Shown here piece by piece: positions 25,352 to 33,388 of a DNA stretch of 64,000 nt. The position numbers and the translations under genes were made by a program. This DNA comes from Prevotella sp. (lineage in GTDB: Bacteria > Bacteroidota > Bacteroidia > Bacteroidales > Bacteroidaceae), in contig JAEEVW010000010.1 of the NCBI GenBank assembly GCA_016291085.1, positions 40,053 to 104,052 of the forward strand, written 5' to 3'. The notes under the pieces are model-generated. The model worked only from the letters and a program-made list of their open reading frames with translations. It did no database searches and had not been told where the DNA came from. Each line of letters starts with the position of its first letter. Position 1 is the first letter of the stretch.

Positions 25352-25926
25352 TATTCTTTTGGCTGTTCGTTACATTTTTCGAAATAGGCGTCTTCGGATT
25401 CGGTGGGGGATACGGAATGCTCTCACTGATTCAGAACGAGACAGTAGAACATTGGCACTGGTTGACGAATAGTGAGTTTACGGACATTGTAGCCATCTCG
25501 CAGATGACACCAGGTCCCATTGGCATCAATTCTGCCACCTATTGTGGCTATACTGCAATAAAGAATGCTGGTTTCTCGATGCCTATGGCTGTTTTGGGTA
25601 GTGCTACAGCCACCTTTGCATTGGTCCTGCCCTCGCTGATTCTTATGATACTCATCAGCAAGATGTTCATGAAGTATATGCACACGCGGACGGTCGAAAG
25701 TGTATTCAAGGCTTTACGACCAACAGTTGTTGGTTTGTTGGCAGCAGCTACATTATTATTATGTACGCGCGATAACTTCAGCACTCCAAAAGAAAACCTT
25801 TGGCAGTTCTGCATCAGTTGTTTCCTCTTTGCAGCATCGTTCTATGGGGTAAAGGTAATGAAAATCAACCCCATCCACATGATACTTTTCAGTGCTGTGG
25901 CGGGGTTGGTATTGTTTTATGAGTAA
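25348..25926 (+). CDS. Chromate transporter family protein, second half
   Basis: A 192-aa CHR-family membrane protein and the partner of the previous gene. Its ATG overlaps the upstream TGA (ATGA), so translation is coupled. The signature 'GFGGGYGMLSLIQNETVE' and 'AISQMTPGPIGINSATYCGY' (quoted in part: SQMTPGPIGIN) match the family. About six hydrophobic segments are visible. The two half-proteins presumably form a heterodimer. A hairpin terminator shared with the convergent FMN-binding gene follows. Confidence 0.9.
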   Translation: MIFFWLFVTFFEIGVFGFGGGYGMLSLIQNETVEHWHWLTNSEFTDIVAISQMTPGPIGINSATYCGYTAIKNAGFSMPMAVLGSATATFALVLPSLILMILISKMFMKYMHTRTVESVFKALRPTVVGLLAAATLLLCTRDNFSTPKENLWQFCISCFLFAASFYGVKVMKINPIHMILFSAVAGLVLFYE

Positions 25927-25930
25927 ATAA

Positions 25931-25964
25931 AAAACGCGACCCACGAAAGGTCGCGCTTTTCTTT
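25931..25964. terminator. Bidirectional terminator between chromate and FMN genes
   Basis: CGCGACC (25935-25941) pairs with GGTCGCG (25949-25955), with an A run on the left and a T run on the right, between two convergent genes. Confidence 0.8.
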
Positions 25965-25965
25965 G

Positions 25966-26346
25966 TTATTTGTGCTTCTTGTAATAGTCAACAGCGCGAC
26001 GGATATTCTCCTGCATTGCCTTTGAGGTGAACGTAGCACCAGTCACAGCATCTACATCCTGCACTGTGCCCTTCTTGACGTTCATACCCTCATAGTTGGG
26101 AAGCATCTGCTTCTTCACCTTGGCATTGTACTTAGGACCGTCTTGGTTCTTCAGCACAACGACCTTTACTATCTTGTTCTTTTTAATATGAACCTCAAGG
26201 GGTGTTGCACCAGCATAACCCTCCACGTCTTGAGCCAACGTAGTGGTGTTGATGATATAGGTACCGTCTTGGGTTTTCGTCATCACGTTGTCAGCCTGTG
26301 CCGTCATTGCGAACACCAGCATGAATGCTAATAATATCTTTTTCAT
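25966..26346 (-). CDS. Secreted FMN-binding domain protein
   Basis: A 126-aa exported protein (signal peptide ending AQA, residue 18) consisting of one FMN_bind domain. It carries the flavinylation motif in 'VDAVTGATFTS', where a threonine is expected to be linked covalently to FMN by an ApbE-type transferase, as in NqrC/RnfG and extracytosolic electron-transfer proteins. It may therefore pass electrons in the periplasm. It lies 2 bp downstream of an outer-membrane barrel gene on the same strand, so the two are probably co-transcribed. No ApbE gene is in the window. Confidence 0.9.
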   Translation of the reverse strand: MKKILLAFMLVFAMTAQADNVMTKTQDGTYIINTTTLAQDVEGYAGATPLEVHIKKNKIVKVVVLKNQDGPKYNAKVKKQMLPNYEGMNVKKGTVQDVDAVTGATFTSKAMQENIRRAVDYYKKHK

Positions 26347-26348
26347 AG

Positions 26349-26894
26349 TTAAAGAGCAAATTTATAACCTAACGTAAGCGATAACCAAGCGTTTCTGGAG
26401 TCTCCAGGACTGAAGATGGTCGATATACCGAAGTTGTAGCGGGCATCAAGGACAAAATTAGAATATTCATACGACACACCTATAGGAAGAGAAAAATAAA
26501 AACTATTGGTGTTATAGTCCAAGTCTACTCTTTCTATATTTGAAGAAACGTTCAGCGAAGGCTGCACACCTGCCTTAACGGCAAATCCTGGATAAATATA
26601 GTAATTGGCCATGATAGGCACATTGATGTAGTCGAGCTTATAAGAATAACCATAAACCTTTGCTCCTTCCATGGTATAAAGCAAACCAGCAGTCACTGAG
26701 AAATTCTTGAATAAGCCATACTCTCCTTCAGCACCAGCTACGACACCGATACGCATTTTCATATCGCCAAACTTGGTCATTGTGGAGAAATTCACACCAG
26801 CCATTGGCTTCAGGGTAATCTGGCCAACCTTGTTTTGTGCACACATCCCGATGCTGATAAGCATCATGGCGGCAATCATCATTAGTTTTTTCAT
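26349..26894 (-). CDS. Outer-membrane beta-barrel protein (PF13568-like)
   Basis: The ORF track starts 31 codons too early; the ATG at 26894 begins a proper signal peptide (MKKLMMIAAMMLISIGMCAQ), giving 181 aa. The mature protein has alternating amphipathic strands ending in 'LTLGYKFAL', with an aromatic C-terminal region typical of small porin-like barrels. It is a clear paralogue of the protein at 43286-43909: both share 'VGQ.TLKPMAGVN' and the same C-terminus. It probably lies in the outer membrane; its ligand is unknown. It precedes the FMN-binding gene by 2 bp. Confidence 0.88.
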   Translation of the reverse strand: MKKLMMIAAMMLISIGMCAQNKVGQITLKPMAGVNFSTMTKFGDMKMRIGVVAGAEGEYGLFKNFSVTAGLLYTMEGAKVYGYSYKLDYINVPIMANYYIYPGFAVKAGVQPSLNVSSNIERVDLDYNTNSFYFSLPIGVSYEYSNFVLDARYNFGISTIFSPGDSRNAWLSLTLGYKFAL

Positions 26895-26934
26895 GTTCTT
26901 TCGTTTTATTATGTTATGTGATAAATCTTGTGAA

Positions 26935-28989
26935 TCAATAGTTTCCAAGGGCACCAATGCTTTGTGGCATCCACACCTCCATGTCACCAGGTCCGCGATG
27001 GTTCCAAGCGTAGTACGGAATCATGGTCAGTACAGCAGGACGAACGTGGGCGTGACCCTGTTTGTCTGTATCAAGCGCCTCACCGTCCACCTCAACAGCT
27101 GTAACGGTAAACGTCACATCGCGAGTACCATTGATGGTACGCTCAGCTGTACGGAAGCGTGGCTGGGCGGGCATCAGGAAATTGAAGATGCTGAAACGTT
27201 CGTTGTCAACTCCCTCAGCACAATATACCAGTGGTCCGCGCTCTACGGCAATACGTCCGCGATCGTCCCTTACGGCAGGATGAGCCTTAACTGTGCGTAC
27301 AGGCATATCGAAATGGATGGTCACCACATCACCTTTCTTCCATTTGCGGTCAATGGCAAGGTAACCGTTTTCGAGTGCACCATTGACAGGCTGTCCGTTG
27401 ACCTTCACTGAGTAACTGCCCAGCACGTCGTCGCTGAAACTATAGAGGTGCGAGGGTACGGGACGATTAGTCACCCATTCAGGGATACGAACCATCAGGG
27501 CGAACTGCTTCGCCTGATTCTTCTGGATAGTAACGGTAATGTCACCATCCCAAGGATATTGAGTAGTCTGTTCTAATACGACGTCCTTGCCAGCGACCTG
27601 AATAGTTGCGGTATTGCCAGCAAACAAGTTGACAAACAAGTTGCGATCCTTGACAGCGTACATATATCCAGGGAAGGAGGGAATGAAACGACAGAGGTTC
27701 GAGGGGCAGCAGGCGCATCCGAACCAAGGTTGGCGCTCAACGGTACCATCAGCATTGAACTTGTATTTGCCGTCAGACGATAGTGGGTTGGGATAGAAGA
27801 ATCGTCCTCCATCGACACTCATGCCACTGATGACGCCGTTATACAGCGTACGCTCCATGCAGTCGATGTATTTGGCGTCGCCATGCAACAGGAACATGCG
27901 GTGGAACAGATACACCATCGAGATGGCTGCACACGTCTCGTTATACGATGTCAGATTGGGCAGTTCGTAATCAGCTCCGAAGGCCTCGCCTTCATGGCGG
28001 GCACCCACACCGCCAGTGATATAATACTTCTTGGAAACGATATTGTCGTAAATAGTGTCGATAGCCTTGATGTAAGCAGAGTCGCCAGTCAGAGCAGCGA
28101 CGTCAGCCATACCAGCATACATGTATCCTGCACGAACAGCATGTCCCCAAGCCTCTGTCAAATCAATAGCGGGTTTGTCGCTCTGCGAATAGATATTCTT
28201 GGTTTTCGTCTTGCCACGATAGTCAAGCAGGAATTTAGCCTCGTCCAGATATTTCTTCTCGCCAGTGAGCACATAGAGACGGGCTAGTGCCATCTCGGCA
28301 ATCTGGTGACCTGGTGTAACACAAGCCTGTCCAGGGTTGGGACCCACCTCGCGGACGACGCAGTCTGCATAGCGCTTGGCGATGTTCAGGAACTTGTCAG
28401 AACCAGTAGCCTGATAGTGTGCACAGGCGGCATCCACCATGTGGCCCAGGTTATAGAGCTCATGGCTGAGGACCTCTTCTACCTCCCAGCGGTTCTTGCC
28501 CGACCAGTGATGAGGGTGCTCAGGATTGATGGTGCGAGCTGTATAGAGGTATCCGTCAGGCTCCTGAGCGGCAGCAACGATGTCAAGTACGGAGTCGATA
28601 TACTGTTTCAACTTGGCATCCGGATAGGTCTGCAGCACATACGAGGCGCCCTCGATGGTCTTGTAGACGTCTGTATCGTCGAACGAGAAGCCCATGAACT
28701 TCGACACATCCCACTTCGGATTCTTCAGTCCCTCGTGACCAGGATGCTGAAGCGTGTATGCTGCCATGTTGAAATTCTCATAGCGGTGGGTCGTCTCACA
28801 TTTCGAGAAAGCCAGAGGAATGGTCACCTCCCTAGCTGCACGGATGCGCTCTCCCCAAAATGTGCCAGGGGTCACCTTGACAGCAGTAAATGGTACCTGA
28901 CTAATGGGATAACCATTGGAAATAACCTGTGCTGTAAGATGCTGCATCAGAATCAGGCCCAGTACGATCATGCTCAGACGTTTCATCAT
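26935..28989 (-). CDS. GH127 beta-L-arabinofuranosidase
   Basis: A secreted retaining beta-L-arabinofuranosidase (DUF1680/GH127) with an (alpha/alpha)6 barrel and C-terminal sandwich domains. The zinc-binding catalytic set is visible: 'YNETCAA' (Glu and Cys) and 'FGCACCPSN', whose first Cys of the CC pair is the expected nucleophile. The ORF track start (29028) lies upstream of a TACCTTTG promoter at 29018-29025, so translation must begin at M14 (28989) or M15 (28986). Either gives a normal signal peptide (MKRLSMIVLGLILMQ) and about 684 aa. It removes terminal beta-L-Araf, as found in RG-II and hydroxyproline-rich glycoproteins. Confidence 0.93.
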   Translation of the reverse strand: MMKRLSMIVLGLILMQHLTAQVISNGYPISQVPFTAVKVTPGTFWGERIRAAREVTIPLAFSKCETTHRYENFNMAAYTLQHPGHEGLKNPKWDVSKFMGFSFDDTDVYKTIEGASYVLQTYPDAKLKQYIDSVLDIVAAAQEPDGYLYTARTINPEHPHHWSGKNRWEVEEVLSHELYNLGHMVDAACAHYQATGSDKFLNIAKRYADCVVREVGPNPGQACVTPGHQIAEMALARLYVLTGEKKYLDEAKFLLDYRGKTKTKNIYSQSDKPAIDLTEAWGHAVRAGYMYAGMADVAALTGDSAYIKAIDTIYDNIVSKKYYITGGVGARHEGEAFGADYELPNLTSYNETCAAISMVYLFHRMFLLHGDAKYIDCMERTLYNGVISGMSVDGGRFFYPNPLSSDGKYKFNADGTVERQPWFGCACCPSNLCRFIPSFPGYMYAVKDRNLFVNLFAGNTATIQVAGKDVVLEQTTQYPWDGDITVTIQKNQAKQFALMVRIPEWVTNRPVPSHLYSFSDDVLGSYSVKVNGQPVNGALENGYLAIDRKWKKGDVVTIHFDMPVRTVKAHPAVRDDRGRIAVERGPLVYCAEGVDNERFSIFNFLMPAQPRFRTAERTINGTRDVTFTVTAVEVDGEALDTDKQGHAHVRPAVLTMIPYYAWNHRGPGDMEVWMPQSIGALGNY

Positions 28990-29017
28990 TTTCTTATCAT
29001 TTTTTGTTTTCAGTCGA

Positions 29018-29025
29018 CAAAGGTA
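29018..29025 (-). promoter_or_regulatory. Promoter of the GH127 gene
   Basis: CAAAGGTA on the plus strand is TACCTTTG on the minus strand, with a TTG about 20 bp further upstream. It fixes the GH127 start as downstream of 29018. Confidence 0.75.
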
Positions 29026-29036
29026 CACATTTAGTT

Positions 29037-29060
29037 ACAAACTGCCAAGTTTTTCGTCTT
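29037..29060 (+). promoter_or_regulatory. Shared glycan-gene motif, copy E
   Basis: ACAAACT-N12-GTCTT followed by AATTATAAATAAATAGGTATC, 26 bp from the G of GTCTT to the ATG at 29082. It lies back to back with the GH127 promoter. Confidence 0.45.
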
Positions 29061-29081
29061 AATTATAAATAAATAGGTATC

Positions 29082-32000
29082 ATGATGAGACGTTTTTATT
29101 TCTTTTTCTTTCTGCTGACAGTCTGTTTGATGGTATCAGCACAGCAAAGAGTGTATATATCTACCTCGTTCCACGAGCCAGCCACAGATGGTTTGCGGTT
29201 TATTTATAGCTACGACGGATGGACCTGGAACCAGGTCGACGGTATCTGGCTGAAGCCTGAGGTGGGGAATCAGAAAGTGATGCGCGACCCCTCGATTATT
29301 CGTACGCCCGATGGTATGTTCCATCTCGTGTGGACGTCGAGTTGGCGAGGTGACAGAGGCTTTGGCTATGCTTGTTCGAAGGATCTGGTACATTGGAATG
29401 AACAGCGTTTCATCGAGGTGATGACGGATACGACGACAGTCAACGTCTGGGCGCCCGAACTCTTCTGGGACGATGTGAAGAAGCAGGCTGTCATTATATG
29501 GGCATCGTGCATTCCAGGTAAGTTTCCTGATGGTCAGGAGGATCATAAGAACAATCATCGTCTCTACTATACCACCACAAAGGACTTTAAGAAGTTCACA
29601 CCCACGAAGCTGATGATTGACCCAGGGTTCTCGTGTATCGATGCCACGCTGGTGAAGCGTGCCAAGAACGACTATGTGATGGTGCTGAAGGACAATACCC
29701 GTCCTGAGCGCGACATCAAGGTGGCTTATGCCAAGACGCCTTATGGCCCGTGGTCGAAGGCTTCAGAACCTTTTACGGGTAAGATGATGGAAGGCCCGAC
29801 AACGGTAAAGGTAACGCGTAAAGTGGACAAAACCATAGAGAATGGCTGGCTCATCTACTACGACCGCTATCGTCTGAAGGACTTCGGAGCGCACTTTACG
29901 AAAGATTTTGTGATCTTCGAGGATGTCAGCGACAAGACCATTGTCCCCAACTTGCATAAGCACGGCACCATCTTTGAGGCTGACGAAACCATCCTGCAAG
30001 GTTTGTTGAATGCCAAGAAGATTCACTATACGGGTAAGACGTTGAGTAATCCCAATCGTCACGACGGAGGCCTGTCGCCAGTGGTCGGTGTGCATAACAT
30101 CCAAATTATGCGGGCCAATCGCGAATACCCTACAGAGGCTAACGGACAAGGGTGGACATATAACCATCAGCCCATGATGGCCTATTGGAATAATCAGTTC
30201 TATGTGCATTACCTCTGCGACCCTAGCGACGAACATGTGCCCCCTTCGCATACGATGTTACAGACCTCAAAGGACGGCTATACATGGACGAATCCGCAGG
30301 TATTGTTCCCTGAGGTGCAGGTGCCTGAAGGTTTTCAGAAGCCCAATCGTCCTGAGAAAGCCCACGACCTCATTGCTATCATGCACCAGCGGGTAGGGTG
30401 GTACGTCTCGAAGAGCGGACAACTATGGGCTCTTGGCAATTATGGCGTCGCCTTCGACAAGAAAGATGACCCCAACGATGGTAATGGCCTAGGGCGTGTC
30501 ATCCGCGAGGTGAAGAAAGACGGCACGCTGGGCTCGATTTATTTTCTTTACCTGAATGGGGCCTATAAGTCTTATAAGCCCTATTGGCCCTACTACACGA
30601 AGGCTCCCAAGGACGTCAAGACTGCCTGCGAAGAAATCCTCGCCAACCCCCGCTATCGCATGCAATGGGTAGAGGAGGCTGATCGCGAAGACCCGCTCAT
30701 TCCTTTGCATAAGGAGTACAAGGCCTATTGCGACTATACCCTGCCTGACGGACAGATTGCATCGCTGTGGAAACATGCACTGACATCGACCAGTGCGGAT
30801 GGTGGACTCACGTGGGCACAGCCAGTGGAACGTGCCAAGGGCTTTGTGAACAGCAACGCTAAGATATGGGGACAGCGACTTAGCGATGGAACCTATGCTA
30901 CTGTCTATAATCCTTCTGAATACCGTTGGCCGTTAGCTATCTCGTTAAGCAAGGATGGTTATGAGTATACCACGCTGAATATGGTGCAGGGCGAAGTGCC
31001 ACCTATGCGCTATGGTGGCAACTATAAGTCGTACGGACCGCAATATGTACGAGGCATCCAGGAGGGCAACGGCGTTCCTGCTGATGGCGACCTGTGGGTG
31101 ACGTATTCTATGAATAAGGAAGATATGTGGGTGGCTCATATCCCCGTGCCCGTACAGACGGAGGCCCATAGCCACGCTGATGGCACCGAGTTTATACCCA
31201 ACGGAAAAGCCGTTGGGCACAGTGGCCTTGCAATGCTTACAAATTGGAACATCTATTCCCCCGTCTATGCCCCCGTTTCGCTGAATGACGGATGGCTGAC
31301 ACTGAGTGACAGCGATCCCTTCGATTATGCCCGTGTGGAGCGCAAGATTCCTGCCACAAAGGAACTGAAGGTCGCCTTCGACCTGCGTGCCTCGCAGAAC
31401 GACAAAGGCTTGTTGCAGATTGAATTCCTCGATGCTCATGGTACTGCGTGTTCACGCATTGAGCTGACAGCTGAAGGCATTATGCGCTGTAAGGGTGGTG
31501 CACGCTATGGTAACTTAGGCAAATACGAGCGCAACACTACGTATCATATCGAGGCTATCTTAAGCGTCTCGAAGCGTATGATAGAGGTATATATCAATGG
31601 CAAGAAGGCTGGTCAGCGCATGTTCTTTGCGCCTGTGGAAACCATCGAGCGTGTCATGTTCCGTACGGGGTCAGAGCGTCGCTTCCCTGATGTCGACACA
31701 CCTGCCGATTGGGATGGCACCCTCGACAACGCTGGCGACACAGTGCCCACAGCGACCTTCGCCATTGCCAATGTTGTTACCACCCCCGAAGGAGATTGCA
31801 ACGCCACACTCCGACCTCAGGTCGGAGAACCTTCGGGCACTGCGGCCTTCCTCCGCTACGACGACTACAAGCACTACGTCGACTACTTCAACACGATGGA
31901 GGACGAAAACATCGTCCAGGCCATTCCTAACGAGAAAGCATGGAAGTGGATGACGCAGAACGTGCCCCTCTTCGATTGTCCCAACAAGGACTTTGAGGAA

Positions 32001-33329
32001 ATGTGGTACTACCGCTGGTGGACACTCCGCAAACACATCGAACTGACGCCTGTGGGTTATGCGATGACGGAGTTTCTGGTCAATCGTAACTATGCTGACA
32101 AGTGGAAGCTCATCTCCTCGGGTGTGGGCCATCATATCCACGAGAGCCGTTGGCTCAGAGACAGCACGTACCTCGACCAGATTGTCCGCACGTGGTACAA
32201 AGGCAACGAGGGCAAACCTATGGCGAAACTCATGAGATATTCCTCGTGGATAGCCCATTCTTTGTGGCAGCGCCACTTGGTAGATGGTCGCAAGCAGTGG
32301 TACATCGACCTGCTGCCCTCGTTGGAGTGGGAGTACAACGAGTGGGAAACGACACACACTCGCGAAGGCGGTCTCTACTGGCAGGAGGACGTTCGCGACG
32401 CGATGGAGGAAACCATCAGTGGCGGACGCAAGAAGAAGTACCTGCGCCCCTCCATCAATGCCTATATGTATGGCAACGCAATGGCCATTGGCAATATCTT
32501 TGCCCTTAGTGGTTCTCCCGCCAAGGCCCAAACGTATTTCGCCAAGGCCAACGACCTGAAGGAAAAGGTCCACGCGAAGCTTTGGAACGAGAACCACCAA
32601 TTCTTCGAGACCCACCGCATTGACTCCTCATCGAACGTTCGCGAAGCCATTGGCTTCATGCCTTGGTACACCCACATGGCGAAAGATGAGGCGAAATATG
32701 CTGTTGCCTGGCTTCAGGCTGCTGACCCTGAAGGCTTCTCGGCTCCCTACGGACTGACTACCGCTGAGCGTCGTCATCCCGAATTCCGTACGCATGGTGT
32801 AGGCCAGTGCGAATGGGACGGTGCCGTATGGCCCTTCGCCACCAGCCAGACGCTGACAGCCCTTGCAAACTTCGCCAATGACTATTCTACAGTCTCCTGT
32901 CTCCCGACTCCTGACTCCTTGTTTTTCGCTGAAATGGAGAAATACATGCAGAGCCAGCACATGCGTGGCAAGCCCTATATTGGCGAATATCTCGATGAAA
33001 CCACGGGCTATTGGCTGAAAGGCGACCAGGAACGCTCGCGCTATTACAACCATTCTACGTGGAACGACCTGATGATTACAGGTCTTTGTGGTCTGCGCCC
33101 TCGCGCTGATCAGACCCTTGAGGTGAATCCTTTATTGCCTGAAAACAAGTGGGACTATTTCTGTCTCGACAATGTGCTCTATCATGGTCACAACCTCACC
33201 ATCGTATGGGACAAGGACGGCTCGCGCTATCATGCTGGCAAAGGCCTTCGCGTTTACGTTGATGGCACACTCGCAGGCCACCGCGACACCCTCGGAAGGC
33301 TCATCGTCGAGAACGCGTTAAGGCGCTGA
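29082..33329 (+). CDS. 1415-aa multidomain secreted glycosidase
   Basis: A very long exported enzyme. Residues 1-21 are a signal peptide. Residues about 25-290 resemble a GH43-like five-bladed propeller ('MRDPSIIRTPDGMFHLVWTS', 'VWAPELFWD'). Residues about 340-690 look like a second, sialidase-type propeller ('YNHQPMMAYWNNQFYVHYL', repeated 'SKDGYTW'-type Asp-box segments). Residues about 720-900 resemble a jelly-roll laminin-G/concanavalin domain. Residues about 925-1400 form an (alpha/alpha)6 barrel of the MGH1/GH63-like type ('LFDCPNKDFEEMWYYRWWTL', 'WLQAADPEGFSAPYG', 'HSTWNDLMITGL'). Families could not be fixed; the propeller + (alpha/alpha)6 combination recalls RG-II enzymes such as GH143-GH142 fusions. 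Palindromic insertions lie near residues 705 and 909. Confidence 0.75.
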   Translation: MMRRFYFFFFLLTVCLMVSAQQRVYISTSFHEPATDGLRFIYSYDGWTWNQVDGIWLKPEVGNQKVMRDPSIIRTPDGMFHLVWTSSWRGDRGFGYACSKDLVHWNEQRFIEVMTDTTTVNVWAPELFWDDVKKQAVIIWASCIPGKFPDGQEDHKNNHRLYYTTTKDFKKFTPTKLMIDPGFSCIDATLVKRAKNDYVMVLKDNTRPERDIKVAYAKTPYGPWSKASEPFTGKMMEGPTTVKVTRKVDKTIENGWLIYYDRYRLKDFGAHFTKDFVIFEDVSDKTIVPNLHKHGTIFEADETILQGLLNAKKIHYTGKTLSNPNRHDGGLSPVVGVHNIQIMRANREYPTEANGQGWTYNHQPMMAYWNNQFYVHYLCDPSDEHVPPSHTMLQTSKDGYTWTNPQVLFPEVQVPEGFQKPNRPEKAHDLIAIMHQRVGWYVSKSGQLWALGNYGVAFDKKDDPNDGNGLGRVIREVKKDGTLGSIYFLYLNGAYKSYKPYWPYYTKAPKDVKTACEEILANPRYRMQWVEEADREDPLIPLHKEYKAYCDYTLPDGQIASLWKHALTSTSADGGLTWAQPVERAKGFVNSNAKIWGQRLSDGTYATVYNPSEYRWPLAISLSKDGYEYTTLNMVQGEVPPMRYGGNYKSYGPQYVRGIQEGNGVPADGDLWVTYSMNKEDMWVAHIPVPVQTEAHSHADGTEFIPNGKAVGHSGLAMLTNWNIYSPVYAPVSLNDGWLTLSDSDPFDYARVERKIPATKELKVAFDLRASQNDKGLLQIEFLDAHGTACSRIELTAEGIMRCKGGARYGNLGKYERNTTYHIEAILSVSKRMIEVYINGKKAGQRMFFAPVETIERVMFRTGSERRFPDVDTPADWDGTLDNAGDTVPTATFAIANVVTTPEGDCNATLRPQVGEPSGTAAFLRYDDYKHYVDYFNTMEDENIVQAIPNEKAWKWMTQNVPLFDCPNKDFEEMWYYRWWTLRKHIELTPVGYAMTEFLVNRNYADKWKLISSGVGHHIHESRWLRDSTYLDQIVRTWYKGNEGKPMAKLMRYSSWIAHSLWQRHLVDGRKQWYIDLLPSLEWEYNEWETTHTREGGLYWQEDVRDAMEETISGGRKKKYLRPSINAYMYGNAMAIGNIFALSGSPAKAQTYFAKANDLKEKVHAKLWNENHQFFETHRIDSSSNVREAIGFMPWYTHMAKDEAKYAVAWLQAADPEGFSAPYGLTTAERRHPEFRTHGVGQCEWDGAVWPFATSQTLTALANFANDYSTVSCLPTPDSLFFAEMEKYMQSQHMRGKPYIGEYLDETTGYWLKGDQERSRYYNHSTWNDLMITGLCGLRPRADQTLEVNPLLPENKWDYFCLDNVLYHGHNLTIVWDKDGSRYHAGKGLRVYVDGTLAGHRDTLGRLIVENALRR
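31197..31217. repeat. In-frame palindromic element (PDGxPSG type, diverged)
   Basis: CCCAACGG-AAAAG-CCGTTGGG, followed by CACAGTGG, encoding PNGKAVGHSG. Both arms carry matching C-to-A / G-to-T changes relative to other copies, so the palindrome is preserved. Confidence 0.75.
31809..31827. repeat. In-frame palindromic element (CTCCGACCT type)
   Basis: CTCCGACCT-C-AGGTCGGAG, followed by AACCTTCGGGCACTGCGG, encoding RPQVGEPSGT near residue 909. An almost identical element sits in infB at 61977. Confidence 0.8.
32891..32920. repeat. In-frame short-period repeat (CTCCTGT/GACTCC)
   Basis: Imperfect 7-8-bp-period repeats encoding VSCLPTPDSL inside the C-terminal barrel of the 1415-aa glycosidase. 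Confidence 0.5.
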
Positions 33330-33354
33330 CGTCCTTTTAGGGCATACCTTGATG

Positions 33355-33379
33355 ACAAAACGGTTGGGTTGTGCGTCTT
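33355..33379 (+). promoter_or_regulatory. Shared glycan-gene motif, copy B
   Basis: ACAAAAC, 13 bp, GTCTT; 14 bp before the GH78 ATG. The spacer is one base longer than in the other four copies. Confidence 0.4.
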
Positions 33380-33388
33380 ATTAGGAGT

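Noticed and set aside
31671-32615. 314-aa minus-strand ORF
   Set aside because: It is antisense to the conserved (alpha/alpha)6 barrel of the 1415-aa glycosidase and has no motif.
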